Source: Erysipelotrichaceae bacterium 66202529
GTDB lineage: Bacteria > Bacillota_I > Bacilli_A > Erysipelotrichales > Erysipelotrichaceae
Length of the DNA: 64,000 bases
Assembly (NCBI GenBank): GCA_017161075.1
Contig: CP046174.1
Span: forward strand, 868,001-932,000
Direction of reading: 5' to 3'
The stretch's first letter is position 1. Every line of letters starts with the position of its first letter. The translations under genes and the position numbers were made by a program. Under the pieces are notes generated by a model, which saw only the letters and a program-made list of their open reading frames with translations, was not told the DNA's origin and did no database searches. Of this stretch, positions 24,810-34,092 are shown piece after piece.

Positions 24810-25280
24810 ATGATTAAATTACTGCGTGTCGATCACCGACTTCTGCATGGACAGGTTGCCTTTTCCTGGACAAAGCAGTTGGGCGCTGACTGTATTCTGA
24901 TTGCCAATGATGAGGTGGTTCAGGATGAGCTTAGAATGACAGCAATCCGGATGTCGAAGCCAAACGGGGTCAAGCTGGTGATGAAAAGTGTGGATGCTTC
25001 TATCAAGGCATTAACCAGTGGTGTGACGGATAAATACAAGCTGTTTATCATATGCGGAAACATTGCAGATGCTGCAGCACTTGTCAGAAATGTTCCGGCA
25101 CTGACCTCTATCAATCTGGGCGGGCTGAAAAACGAGCCTGGAAAAAAACAGATTTCAAAGGCTATTTCTGTAGATGAACAGGATGTGAAACTATTGAAGG
25201 AGCTGCATGAACAGGGTGTTGAGCTGGAAATCCGTATGGTACCGGGTGATCCCAAGCAGGATCCCCTGCAGCTGATATAG
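24810..25280 (+). CDS. PTS mannose/fructose/sorbose-family IIB component (operon 2)
   Basis: A 156-residue EIIB-Man family protein beginning MIKLLRVDHRLLHGQVAFSW, with active-site His13 in the DxRLLHGQ motif. It passes phosphate from IIA to the incoming sugar. The gene lies four bases after the BtpA-like gene and uses GGGGGAGTAGCGAT as ribosome site. It differs clearly from the IIB at 5477, so the two PTS systems are not recent copies. Confidence 0.93.
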   Translation: MIKLLRVDHRLLHGQVAFSWTKQLGADCILIANDEVVQDELRMTAIRMSKPNGVKLVMKSVDASIKALTSGVTDKYKLFIICGNIADAAALVRNVPALTSINLGGLKNEPGKKQISKAISVDEQDVKLLKELHEQGVELEIRMVPGDPKQDPLQLI

Positions 25281-25296
25281 CAAGGAGGAAAGAAAG

Positions 25297-26073
25297 ATGA
25301 ATTTACTGATACAATCACTGTTGATTGGGTTCGTTGCGTTATTCGGGTATGCGAATGCAATTATGGGTAGTTCCATGCTGGACCGCCCACTCGTTATTTC
25401 ACCACTGGTTGGTCTGGTGCTGGGGGATTTACAAATGGGAATCATGGTCGGAGCAACTCTGGAGCTGGTATGGCTAGGGGCATTTCCGGTCGGTGCGAGC
25501 AATCCGCCGGATATGGTATCCGGGACAATTATCGGAGCATCCTTTGTAATTTCCAGCGGCAGTGAAGCCGGAACCGCTGTAGCATTGGCTGTTCCTATCG
25601 CTACACTCGTGCTGATGCTGAGTAATATTTTAATGATGTTTGTAATTCCGCAGCTATGCTGTGTGATGGCAGACCGCAATGCGGCAAAGGGAAATGTAAA
25701 GGGTGTTGAGCATGCTCATTTACTGGCAGTCAGCATCTTCCTTATTCCATTATCCCTGCTGGTGGCTGTTTCCTACTATGTGGGAGCACCGTTTATCGCA
25801 GATATCGTAAAATCCATTCCGGCCTTTATTACACATGGCCTGGAGGTCGCAACCGGAATTATCCCTGCCATCGGATTTGCAATGCTGGCAAGGATGATTA
25901 TGACAAAGGATGTCGCAGCCTTCTTCTTTGGCGGTTTTCTGTTGAGCGCCTATCTGCAGGTACCGGTTCTCGGTGTTGCACTGATGGCCTGTGTTATCGT
26001 AATCGTGATTATGACAATAAAAAAGGATACAAGTATGAAAATGGAGGTCGTACAGGATGACAACGAATTCTAA
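25297..26073 (+). CDS. PTS mannose-family IIC permease component (operon 2)
   Basis: A 258-residue polytopic membrane protein with the EIIC-Man signature: MLDRPLVISPLVGLVLGDLQMGIMVGATLELVWLG near the N-terminus, followed by several hydrophobic helices and a charged C-terminus (MKMEVVQDDNEF). CAAGGAGG lies before the ATG. Its 3' end overlaps IID by 17 bases. Confidence 0.93.
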   Translation: MNLLIQSLLIGFVALFGYANAIMGSSMLDRPLVISPLVGLVLGDLQMGIMVGATLELVWLGAFPVGASNPPDMVSGTIIGASFVISSGSEAGTAVALAVPIATLVLMLSNILMMFVIPQLCCVMADRNAAKGNVKGVEHAHLLAVSIFLIPLSLLVAVSYYVGAPFIADIVKSIPAFITHGLEVATGIIPAIGFAMLARMIMTKDVAAFFFGGFLLSAYLQVPVLGVALMACVIVIVIMTIKKDTSMKMEVVQDDNEF

Positions 26074-26878
26074 TCTGAAAAAGCTGAATAGAAAAGATCT
26101 TATGAGTGTGTTCTGGAGATCCTGTCATCAGGATGCTTCCTGGAATTATGAGCGCCAGCAAAACCTTGCGGCCGGCTATACCATGTGCAAGGTTATCAAA
26201 AAGCTGTATGCAGATGATGAAGAAGCGAGAAGCCGCGCCTTACAGCGGCATCTGGAATTCATGGCAATTACTCCGCATCTGTCCACCCTGCTGTATGGGA
26301 TTCTTGCGGCGATGGAAGAAGAAAATGCAAATAATAAGGATTTTGATGAAAACTCAATCAACGCAGTGCGTGCATCTCTGATGGGGCCGCTGGCAGGAAT
26401 TGGTGATTCTCTGATTTGGGGGACTCTGCGTATCATAGCGGCAGGCATCGCAATCTCCTTTTCCAAAGATGGCAATATCATGGGGCCGTTGATTTTCCTG
26501 CTGATTTTCAATATTCCTGCATGGCTTTTGCGGTATTTCTGTCTGAATAAAGGGTATAGTCTGGGTGCTGATGTGTTTAAACAGGTGACGGAATCCGGTC
26601 TGATGGAGAAGGTAACCTATGCGGCTTCCGTTGTCGGTTTGATGGTAATCGGCTGTATGAGTGCTTCCATGGTATACTTTGAGCTGCCAATTAAGGTGGG
26701 AAGCGGTGATTTTGCACAGCCGTTACAGGATTATCTGAATGAGGTCATGCCCTGTCTGCTTCCGCTTGCTATATTTGGCATTCTGTATTATTTTCTTGGC
26801 AAAAAGGTTAAAACGACAACGATTCTTATCGTCATCATCGTTTTAAGTATATTCCTGGCGTTCTTTGGAATTGTTTAA
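26057..26878 (+). CDS. PTS mannose-family IID component (operon 2)
   Basis: A 273-residue EIID-Man protein. The soluble N-terminal half is followed by the signature VRASLMGPLAGIGDSLIWGT and membrane helices, the last being TTTILIVIIVLSIFLAFFGIV. ATG 26057 has GGAGG nine bases upstream, inside the IIC tail. It closes the sigma-54-controlled operon. Confidence 0.93.
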   Translation: MTTNSNLKKLNRKDLMSVFWRSCHQDASWNYERQQNLAAGYTMCKVIKKLYADDEEARSRALQRHLEFMAITPHLSTLLYGILAAMEEENANNKDFDENSINAVRASLMGPLAGIGDSLIWGTLRIIAAGIAISFSKDGNIMGPLIFLLIFNIPAWLLRYFCLNKGYSLGADVFKQVTESGLMEKVTYAASVVGLMVIGCMSASMVYFELPIKVGSGDFAQPLQDYLNEVMPCLLPLAIFGILYYFLGKKVKTTTILIVIIVLSIFLAFFGIV

Positions 26879-26908
26879 TATATTTTACATTGTCTGCTTG
26901 AATAAAAT

Positions 26909-26941
26909 GGAGGCTTTGATTAAAAAGAGCCTTCTTTTTTA
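26909..26941 (+). terminator. Terminator of PTS operon 2
   Basis: Stem AGGCT / AGCCT (with flanking G-T pairs), 11-base loop and T6, 30 bases past the IID stop. Confidence 0.65.
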
Positions 26942-27201
26942 TATGGTTCTATGAAATCATATTTATATGATATCCAGATACGGATAAAAAAGTCTGTCTC
27001 TTACATGCAGGGCTTAGGAATATCTTATATATAGCAGATAGGGGAATATGTATAACACAGAAGACTGCGACAGGATACGTGCAGGACTGTACAGCAGTCT
27101 CTTAAAAGGATAGTTGCAATATCCTTTCCCAGAAATTACCAGTTGTTTTCTTCTGTATATTTTTCACTCGCTATAATACAATAGTACAAGGAGAGTGAGA
27201 T

Positions 27202-27510
27202 ATGGAAGAAGAAATGAAAATAGAAGATGCATGGAGGCTGCTTATGCAGTACCCGAATGTATGGCTGGGAGATTATCCCGAAGAACTGTATCGTGCCTTT
27301 CTGGAAATTGGCAGAGACGAGCTGATCTTCAACAGTAAAAAGCAAAAGGTTATAGATGAAATCACAGAGCTGATGATTCGGGTGAAGCCGGGTCTGCGCA
27401 TCCTTCGGGAGGAAGTCGTAAGTGCAGGAAGAAAGGGACAGCATATCCTGTTGTTTGATGAAATGTTTGTATCCGTATTCCGATTGAAGGAAGCAGGCTC
27501 TGTCGCATAG
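27202..27510 (+). CDS. Hypothetical small soluble protein
   Basis: A 102-residue, mostly helical, charged protein (MEEEMKIEDAWRLLMQYPNVWLG at the start). It has no signal peptide, membrane helix or motif that I recognise. CAAGGAGAGTGAGAT precedes the ATG, TATAAT-like sequence lies about 30 bases upstream, and a good terminator follows, so it looks like a real monocistronic gene. Function unknown. Confidence 0.7.
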   Translation: MEEEMKIEDAWRLLMQYPNVWLGDYPEELYRAFLEIGRDELIFNSKKQKVIDEITELMIRVKPGLRILREEVVSAGRKGQHILLFDEMFVSVFRLKEAGSVA

Positions 27511-27529
27511 CGTAAAGAATACCTATAAA

Positions 27530-27557
27530 GAAACCGGAGTAAGTCTTCGGTTTTTTC
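27530..27557 (+). terminator. Terminator after the hypothetical gene
   Basis: Stem AAACCGGAG / CTTCGGTTT with one mismatch, 5-base loop and T6. Confidence 0.82.
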
Positions 27558-27751
27558 TTTTATAGAAAAAGCGTTTATATAATGCAAAGAAAAGCTGTGT
27601 ATATGACTTATAAAACGTATATATAGCTTATAAAGAACGCATACATAGGACAAGCCTTTTTTATTATTCTTTAGCGGCAGCAGGGATAGAAGTTTTATAA
27701 GCTGAAAGAAAAGTATCGGTTCAGCGATTGGTTTCGTTTAATTCCTATAAT

Positions 27752-27780
27752 TTGACTATGGTAAGAAGCTGTGCTATCAT
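27752..27780 (+). promoter_or_regulatory. Promoter of the patatin-like gene
   Basis: TTGACT, 17-base spacer, TATCAT, about 125 bases before ATG 27909. The leader is unusually long for this window. Confidence 0.6.
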
Positions 27781-27908
27781 TGCTACGTAAAAAATCTCAA
27801 TGAATCGCATAATAAACAGGTGTGGTTAAGGTCTGTGGTATTTATGCCACATTATGCCTGTATTTGTTTTTCTATGCATTATTGAGTCAGGAAAGGAAGG
27901 CTGCAGTT

Positions 27909-28820
27909 ATGAATAAACAGTATAGAGGCTTTCATCAGTTGCCGCACAGCACAGCATCTAATGAACTGCAGGAGGGCTGTATTGTCCTGGAGGGTGGAGC
28001 GTTTCGTGGATTGTATGGAGAAGGTGTGCTTGATGCACTGATGCTGGAAAATATCAATATGCGCTGTACGATTGGTGTTTCTGCAGGTGCTATGAACGGA
28101 CTGAATTATGTATCCGGTCAGATTGGCCGTTCCATTCGCATGAACTTAAAATACCGTCATGACAATCGCTATGTAGGTAGAAAGGCACTGCGCAGCAGCA
28201 ATGGCCTGATTGGCTTTGATTTTGCCTTTCATCAGGCAGATAAGGAATACCCGTTTGACAGGAAGCGCTTCTTTCAATTTGACCGCCGCTTTCTTGCTGT
28301 TGCGACAAACTGTGAAACAGCAGAGCCCGTTTATTTTGAAAAGGATCACTGTCGGGATATCTTTCAGGCTGTCCAGGCTTCCGCATCCATGCCGTTTATT
28401 TCCAAAATGGTCTGGATAGAGGGCTATCCGTATCTGGATGGCGGCTGCAGTGATAAGATTCCCTTTCACTGGGCATTGCGCGAAGGCTATAAGCGCATCC
28501 TTGTTGTGCGGACAAGACCCATGTCCTATCGGAAAAAGGTTAATAGTATCACGCAGAAGCTGCCGCTGGAGAAAACGATATACAAAGCCTACCCTAAATT
28601 CATTCAGGCACTGGAACAGATGGATACGATGTATAATGAACAATGTGAGGAGCTGGAAGCCCTGCAAAAGCAGGGACGCCTCTATGTGATAGCCCCATCA
28701 CAGCCGGTAACCGTTGGAAGACTGGAGCCGGATTTGGAGAAGCTGGGCAGCCTATACTGGATGGGATATTATGATACCAGACGTCAGATTCAGGAAATAC
28801 GCCGTTATCTTGTACGCTGA
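27909..28820 (+). CDS. Patatin-like phospholipase (RssA/YjjU type)
   Basis: A 303-residue serine lipid hydrolase. The oxyanion motif GGAFRG lies near residue 28, the nucleophile serine in IGVSAGAMNG, and the catalytic aspartate in YLDGGCSDKIP; these form the Ser-Asp dyad of patatins. It would release fatty acids from phospholipids at the membrane face. The in-frame GTG at 27822 would add 29 residues with a hydrophobic stretch (LCLYLFFYALL), but ATG 27909 has GGAAGG nine bases upstream and starts closer to the conserved domain. Monocistronic, with a terminator downstream. Confidence 0.9.
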   Translation: MNKQYRGFHQLPHSTASNELQEGCIVLEGGAFRGLYGEGVLDALMLENINMRCTIGVSAGAMNGLNYVSGQIGRSIRMNLKYRHDNRYVGRKALRSSNGLIGFDFAFHQADKEYPFDRKRFFQFDRRFLAVATNCETAEPVYFEKDHCRDIFQAVQASASMPFISKMVWIEGYPYLDGGCSDKIPFHWALREGYKRILVVRTRPMSYRKKVNSITQKLPLEKTIYKAYPKFIQALEQMDTMYNEQCEELEALQKQGRLYVIAPSQPVTVGRLEPDLEKLGSLYWMGYYDTRRQIQEIRRYLVR

Positions 28821-28915
28821 AGACAGCAGAATAAGCCGGAAAAACCCTGGTACAGTATGCGAGATACCCTGAGATTATACTTGGGGATGGAGATTGCAAA
28901 CTGTTCAGAAAAACA

Positions 28916-28957
28916 AAAAGCACAGGATTGCTGCAAATGATCTTGTGCTTTTTTATT
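28916..28957 (+). terminator. Terminator after the patatin-like gene
   Basis: Stem AAAAGCACAGGAT / ATCTTGTGCTTTT (one G-T pair), 10-base loop and T run. Confidence 0.8.
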
Positions 28958-29041
28958 TATTTATCTTCAAGTACTCTTATATGAGTAAGGATTCAACCTG
29001 ATACTGTGCAGGTCTTTTCTACATCTGACGTATCTGCGTGT

Positions 29042-29401
29042 TTAAATTGATTTCAGATATTCGTCGATTTCATCATCAGTTTCTACCGCTTCCTGTTTTG
29101 CTTTCTTTCCGACAGGCTGGTGTTCTAACAGGATATCGCTGCAGTTCTCATCATGCTTCTGAAGGAGAAACCCGAGAGTGAGCAGAATGAGTGCATAGCA
29201 CAGGCTGGGCAGACTGCTGTCAAGGTAGGTAATAAAAACCTTAAACAGCTGCTGGGACACGATCAGCTGGTTCGCATCGACAAGACTTTGGATATACTGA
29301 TGAATATTGAAAATATTGAGCAGAGTGTAGATTGCCATGACAGCGGACAATATATAGCAGGCATGGGATACGACTGCGCTCCTGATTGAAATGTTTTTCA
29401 T
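29042..29401 (-). CDS. Two-helix membrane protein of the ABC operon
   Basis: A 119-residue protein with two hydrophobic segments, about residues 12-32 (CYILSAVMAIYTLLNIF) and 60-80 (LPSLCYALILLTLGFLL), and a charged C-terminal tail (EAVETDDEIDEYLKSI). Its start overlaps the stop of the next upstream gene by four bases, so it is translationally coupled to the ABC transporter operon. I do not recognise a family. It may be an accessory or sensor subunit of the transporter. Confidence 0.75.
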   Translation of the reverse strand: MKNISIRSAVVSHACYILSAVMAIYTLLNIFNIHQYIQSLVDANQLIVSQQLFKVFITYLDSSLPSLCYALILLTLGFLLQKHDENCSDILLEHQPVGKKAKQEAVETDDEIDEYLKSI

Positions 29402-29658
29402 GAATGTTCTTCCTTTCTGTTAAGCTGTGCACTTTCCATCAGTGTTTTCTGTATGATTGGCATCTGCTGTGCGATGACATTATGAATATGCCTGTCCAGC
29501 GTGTCTGCACTGAGGTCACAAAAGTGATAGACCAGAACGGTAAGTGAACACAGCAGTTCTTCCTCTAGATAGGTAGGATGCTTTCCAATGTGCAATTCCT
29601 CACTGATTTTTTTGCGTACAAACTGATATAAGCAGCTCTGATCTATATCAGATTTCAT
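29398..29658 (-). CDS. Small hypothetical protein of the ABC operon
   Basis: An 86-residue helical protein (MKSDIDQSCLYQFVRKKISEE at the start, RKEEHS at the end) without membrane helix or known motif. The start is uncertain: ATG 29658 overlaps the ABC ATPase end by 11 bases and ATG 29670 by 23; neither has a strong ribosome site, which suits translational coupling. The longer frame to 29730 runs deep inside the ATPase and is unlikely. Function unknown. Confidence 0.65.
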   Translation of the reverse strand: MKSDIDQSCLYQFVRKKISEELHIGKHPTYLEEELLCSLTVLVYHFCDLSADTLDRHIHNVIAQQMPIIQKTLMESAQLNRKEEHS

Positions 29659-30277
29659 AAAGCATACCATGTCGCAGGCGGACAATGACATCCGCGGCCT
29701 TTGCCAGACGTTTGCTGTGGGTGACAACAATGACGCATTTATTCAGCTGGAATGCACTTTCCTTCAATATGCGAATGATGTCATCGGCAGTTTCGCTGTC
29801 CAGATTTCCCGTAGGCTCATCGGCAAGAATAATCGGTGCATCGCTTGCCAGTGATCTTCCCAATGCTGTACGCTGCTGCTGTCCTCCAGAAAGCTTCATG
29901 ACATTCCGTTTAATTTCATCCTCTTCCAGTCCCAGAGAGGTCAGAACAGAAGACTCGGCCCTGCGCTTTGTAAGGCGTACATTTTCGTAAGGGGTCATAT
30001 AGTCAATGAGGTTGTAATTCTGAAATACGATGGAAACATGGTGTCTTCGATGATAGCTCAGTCCCTTTTTCTGAATATCCTCTCCCGCATACAGAATCTG
30101 TCCTGCCTGCGGTTCATCAAGACCGGCCAGCAGAGAGAGCAATGTCGTTTTACCGGAACCGGAGGTGCCGACAATCACATAAAACTTTCCTTCCTCAAAT
30201 GTCATATTGATATCCTTCAATATTTGACGATTACCCTTTCCCTTGTAGGTGTAGCTTATATTTTTTATTTCCAGCAT
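29648..30277 (-). CDS. ABC transporter ATP-binding protein (MacB/LolD-like)
   Basis: A 209-residue nucleotide-binding subunit. Walker A GTSGSGKTT, Q-loop VFQNYNL, signature LSGGQQQR, Walker B IILADEPTGNLDS and the switch histidine in VVTHSKR are all present. It pairs with the FtsX-type permease encoded 12 bases upstream. This class exports or releases peptides, lipids or antimicrobials rather than importing. GGAGG precedes the ATG. Confidence 0.93.
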   Translation of the reverse strand: MLEIKNISYTYKGKGNRQILKDINMTFEEGKFYVIVGTSGSGKTTLLSLLAGLDEPQAGQILYAGEDIQKKGLSYHRRHHVSIVFQNYNLIDYMTPYENVRLTKRRAESSVLTSLGLEEDEIKRNVMKLSGGQQQRTALGRSLASDAPIILADEPTGNLDSETADDIIRILKESAFQLNKCVIVVTHSKRLAKAADVIVRLRHGMLYEI

Positions 30278-30289
30278 AATTTTGTCCTC

Positions 30290-31726
30290 CTAACTCATTT
30301 TGGAAAGTATTTCCTTCGGCTTTAGCCGCAGTACAGCTGCACTGGACAGTAATACGGATAGGATGATCATAGCGGTGCCTGTAATATATACAACTAGCAG
30401 CTCTTGTACATCAACCGAAACATCCAGCTCCGTGATTTCATCCACCTCATTATTTAATCCTGCCCGTATGGAATTTCCACTGATTGATATACTGTTGGAT
30501 GTCTGGCTGTTTTCCTGCTGTTGCTGAATCTGTGCCATCATGCGGTCACCGAGTGACTGAGAGATTGCCTTGCCTGATAAAAAGGAAAGACCAAATGCAA
30601 GAATGGCTATGATCATTAGTTCACAGATGTACTGCAGCATGATATCTGTCTTTGATATCCCCAGAGACAACAGAACACCGGTTTCGTATATTCTTCCCTT
30701 GATCCACAGGGAGAGAATCAGCGTCAGAATCACACAGGATATAATGAATACCGCATATAGAATCAAAGTGACCATTTCATCCAGATTTTCGATGGATCCG
30801 GCAATCTGTTGATACTGTTCATCGTTTGTATCCAGCAGATATTGATTCCAGTCAAGGTCGAGGTCTTTCACCTGGTTCACAATTCTGTCGATTTGCTTCG
30901 GATCCTTTACCATGCAGTAAATGGATTCAAATTCAAATTCCTTCATACCCAGCAGCTGTCTGCCGGTTTCTACATCGGTAATCAGATTATTTTCCGGCAT
31001 CATGAAGGATATGGGGTTCTGTTCACTTGAAGTGTTTTCAAACAATCCGACGATTTCCACCTCTACATCCTTTTCGGGAAGCCCCTTTTCATTGCGGTCA
31101 CGATCACGCAGCTTCAGCGGCACCTTATCACCGATTTTCAGATTGTTAATCTTAGCAAGGTCTTTGTGCATAAGCAGCTTTTGCTTTTCTTTGGGCTTAA
31201 TGTAGCGGCCTTCTGTCAGCTTGATACGCTTATTCTGAAACATCGTATCAAGTGCGGAATCCATATTGATTCCCAGCTGGAAGTTGGGAAGTGCAGCACT
31301 ATCATCCCCATTGCCTACGGAAAAAGAGAAATTGTTATCCTTCTGCGGCTTCACATAGTTCAGACCATTGTCCTCCAGCATGGCAACGGCATTGCCATTT
31401 ACGGCCTTGACACCGTCAACTCCCTTCAGCTGCTTTGCAATTTTTTCTGTCAGCGGCGGTCCTGTATTCTCCAATTTGGCACCGGAGCCGAATGCGTTGC
31501 TTGTGTCCTCCCGTTTTACATTCGGATTGCTTTCATCGTAATTTAGATTCATCGTAAAGCTTCCACCCACCGACTCTCTTGCCTGCTGCATCGCAGCCTG
31601 TGCGGCTTTCTTTATGGATATGCCGCTGAGTATGCCGCTTGCCATCGCAAACAGTATGCAGAACATGATCAGCGTCTTACCGCGTTTTCTTGTTATATAA
31701 AGCCATGCACGTTCAAATAAGCTCAT
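30290..31726 (-). CDS. FtsX/MacB-type ABC transporter permease
   Basis: A 478-residue permease. One membrane helix near residues 17-37, a large extracytoplasmic domain (about 40-325, with GSGAKLENTGPPL and the KLTEGRYIKPKEKQ region), then three helices: about 325-350, 370-390 and 445-470. This is the MacB/FtsX layout. The start at 31726 has GAGGAGG seven bases upstream; an earlier in-frame start at 31759 is not supported. It lies 210 bases downstream of the sensor kinase on the same strand, separated by a terminator, so it may be a target of that two-component system. Confidence 0.9.
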   Translation of the reverse strand: MSLFERAWLYITRKRGKTLIMFCILFAMASGILSGISIKKAAQAAMQQARESVGGSFTMNLNYDESNPNVKREDTSNAFGSGAKLENTGPPLTEKIAKQLKGVDGVKAVNGNAVAMLEDNGLNYVKPQKDNNFSFSVGNGDDSAALPNFQLGINMDSALDTMFQNKRIKLTEGRYIKPKEKQKLLMHKDLAKINNLKIGDKVPLKLRDRDRNEKGLPEKDVEVEIVGLFENTSSEQNPISFMMPENNLITDVETGRQLLGMKEFEFESIYCMVKDPKQIDRIVNQVKDLDLDWNQYLLDTNDEQYQQIAGSIENLDEMVTLILYAVFIISCVILTLILSLWIKGRIYETGVLLSLGISKTDIMLQYICELMIIAILAFGLSFLSGKAISQSLGDRMMAQIQQQQENSQTSNSISISGNSIRAGLNNEVDEITELDVSVDVQELLVVYITGTAMIILSVLLSSAAVLRLKPKEILSKMS

Positions 31727-31922
31727 ATAGAAACCTCCTCGTCTTTTGTTCCTGCACATACTTTATCATCATGATATAAACAGGATGTGAAATGAAATGA
31801 TGTTGTATATGAACTGTGCAGGCGGGTAATGAAGTTCGCTTTAAAACAGAGAATACATGCAGGATGATAGATTAAAAACGGTAGCTGCTCACAAGCTGAA
31901 AGCTGCCATACAGCCGGGGCAG

Positions 31923-31948
31923 TAAAAAAAGAAGCACTAGGCTTCTTT
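31923..31948 (-). terminator. Terminator of the two-component system, overlapping the kinase stop codon
   Basis: On the minus strand stem GAAGCC / TGCTTC-like with T7 tail; the TAG stop of the kinase (31937-31939) lies in the loop. Confidence 0.75.
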
Positions 31949-33430
31949 CAAATCTATGATAAAACGCATTCCGTTTTCATAGGGAACGAACTGATAGGAA
32001 AGCTTCAGCTGCTGTAAAATCTGGGATACAAAGTATAAACCGAGTCCGTTTCCTCCTGTTTGTTTTGTTCGTGAGAAATCCGGACGGTAAAAGGCTTCCA
32101 TAATATGAACGAGATGTTCCTGTGGTATCGGCGTACATTCGTTATCCACAAAGAGAGCGGTTTTATGAAGATAGACATATATACTGCATCCCTGCTCTGT
32201 ATAGGAGACAGCGTTTGAAAGAATATTGGAAATCGCTTTTTCAAGCTGCGCAGGCTGCGCATGGATCATCAGTGTACTGTCTGCTTCGTATACAACGTGA
32301 ATTCCCTTAGCTTTTGCAATTCGTATATAAGGCTCCATGATAGAGGACAGCCATGGGATGAAGGAATAGGCCTCAACAGGTTCCCTATGAGGGATTCCTT
32401 CCATGGAAGTAGCATCCAGTATGTCATGTATCATTGCGGAAAGACGCTCAACGATTCCCTGACATTTTAATAGATAGGTATCATGATCCTTATATTTTCC
32501 AACCTGCAGACTCATGTTTTCTAGAATGACATGCAGACTGGTCAGCGGTGTTTTTAGTTCATGCGATGCTGAACGCAGGAAGTCTACCTTCATCTGTTCC
32601 GCCTGTGAAACGAGATGAATCTCCTGTTCCAGAGAATGAATAGTATCCTGAAGCGATTGATACAGGTGATTGATGTTTCCTGCCAGCTCTCCGATTTCAT
32701 CCTGAGTACGGACACTGCAGCGTGCCTTTGGAAGCAGCTGTTCCATTTGCTTCGTGGAATAACAAATTGATTGAATCGGTTTTGTCAAAGCGCGCGCATA
32801 GAAATATGCTGCTAAAAGAGAAATCAGAATACTGATACCAAGCGTATAGGGCAGGATGCGAAACATCACTCTGCTTGCTTCTTGAATGGATTGCAGATTC
32901 ATACTCAGAGTGAGCGATGCAATGCTTTTATCATGTAATGTGATTTTCAGATCGCGCTGTAATACGGAAGCAGAGTGATCTGCATTGCCGAGTCCGATGA
33001 TGGAAGAAAGCGAGATGCTGGAGGAATACGTGCTTGTTATGTTCTTATCGATGCTTGTATCTGATTTTCCCTTGTTCATAACGCTTTGCTCCTGCTGCTG
33101 AACGGACACTGCAGAATCCTTTTTACCATCCTCTGAATTGTTGAGAATGGCAAAGGAGGTGTACATATAGGATTTATCCTTGAGCTGTATGTTCAGATTG
33201 ATTTCAGAATCCTCCAGATAGGTCTTAGCCTTTTCCAGCAGCTTCTTCTCCGTCAATCCGTTCAACTCCTTGTTCAGTACCTCTGCCAGCTCATCAGCTT
33301 CCCGTTTTTTCTGTTTTACATACTCACTTGGCAGCATGACATAAAGCAGTGCATGGGCAATTAGGATGACCAGACTCATCAGCAGCATGGTATATACAAA
33401 GGTTCTGGTGAACAGCCGCATCCTCTTCAT
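31937..33430 (-). CDS. Sensor histidine kinase
   Basis: A 497-residue membrane kinase: TM1 about 12-32, an extracellular domain of about 160 residues, TM2 about 193-213 (ILPYTLGISILISLLAAYFY), a HAMP linker (ALTKPIQSICYSTKQME), the phospho-accepting His290 in SASHELKTPLTSL, and an ATPase domain with N-box NILSNAVSY and G-box NGLGLYFV. It overlaps the response regulator by four bases. The neighbouring FtsX-type ABC transporter suggests sensing of a peptide or envelope stress, as in BceRS-like or LiaRS-like circuits; the large sensor domain differs from the short BceS type. Confidence 0.93.
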   Translation of the reverse strand: MKRMRLFTRTFVYTMLLMSLVILIAHALLYVMLPSEYVKQKKREADELAEVLNKELNGLTEKKLLEKAKTYLEDSEINLNIQLKDKSYMYTSFAILNNSEDGKKDSAVSVQQQEQSVMNKGKSDTSIDKNITSTYSSSISLSSIIGLGNADHSASVLQRDLKITLHDKSIASLTLSMNLQSIQEASRVMFRILPYTLGISILISLLAAYFYARALTKPIQSICYSTKQMEQLLPKARCSVRTQDEIGELAGNINHLYQSLQDTIHSLEQEIHLVSQAEQMKVDFLRSASHELKTPLTSLHVILENMSLQVGKYKDHDTYLLKCQGIVERLSAMIHDILDATSMEGIPHREPVEAYSFIPWLSSIMEPYIRIAKAKGIHVVYEADSTLMIHAQPAQLEKAISNILSNAVSYTEQGCSIYVYLHKTALFVDNECTPIPQEHLVHIMEAFYRPDFSRTKQTGGNGLGLYFVSQILQQLKLSYQFVPYENGMRFIIDLKEA

Positions 33431-34092
33431 AGGCGTTCCTCAAACTTATAGCCGATTCCCTTTATCGTGACAATGCAATCCAGTTGCAGCTTCTTGCGCA
33501 GATTTTTAATATATACGTCGACAACTCTGTCCATCGGTGCCTCCTCTTTCCAGAGGTAGTCAAGAATCTGATCTCTTGTGAGTACCTGATTGGCGTGATC
33601 CAGCAGCAGCTTTAAGAGAAGGATTTCCTTTGGTTTCAGATCGACAGGCTCCTTTCGAACATATGCACAAAATCCGTTAAAATCAACCTCGATATCCTGA
33701 TACTGCCAGAGATTAGTGCTGGTCTGTGCTCGTGATCGGCGGAATAAGGCCTCCATGCGTTTTAGAAGAAGTCGCAGTGAAAAGGGCTTTATTATATAAT
33801 CATCTGCCTGTTCGTCAAAGCTCATCAGCTGCGTATACTCATCATGCATGGCTGTCAGCATTAAAACCGGTATCTGACTGCGTTTTCTCAGCCAGTTTAA
33901 AACAACAAAGCCGTTAACCTTCGGCAGCATGATATCCAGAACAACCATATCATATATATTATTTCGCAGTAGTTTCATGGCGATTTCCCCATCCCTTGCC
34001 GTGTCAACGTGATAACCGGCCTCGCTTAAAAATTCTGAAACCGCCTCTCTTGTATCTTCTTCATCCTCAACAAGCAGTATCCGTTTTACCAT
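33427..34092 (-). CDS. OmpR/PhoB-family response regulator
   Basis: A 221-residue regulator. The receiver has acidic residues VEDEED at the N-terminus, phospho-acceptor Asp53 in VVLDIMLP, T in MLTAM and K in YIIKPF. The C-terminal winged helix is seen as LKPKEILLLKLLLDH and VVDVYIKNLRKKL. ATG 34092 has GAGGGAG nine bases upstream; a TTG at 34101 touches that site. It is the first gene of the kinase operon and likely also acts on the ABC transporter genes. Confidence 0.94.
   Translation of the reverse strand: MVKRILLVEDEEDTREAVSEFLSEAGYHVDTARDGEIAMKLLRNNIYDMVVLDIMLPKVNGFVVLNWLRKRSQIPVLMLTAMHDEYTQLMSFDEQADDYIIKPFSLRLLLKRMEALFRRSRAQTSTNLWQYQDIEVDFNGFCAYVRKEPVDLKPKEILLLKLLLDHANQVLTRDQILDYLWKEEAPMDRVVDVYIKNLRKKLQLDCIVTIKGIGYKFEERL

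Noticed and set aside
29398..29730. Full-length 110-codon version of the small ABC-operon gene
   Set aside because: The first 20 or more codons lie deep inside the ATPase gene; internal starts at 29670 or 29658 fit coupling better.
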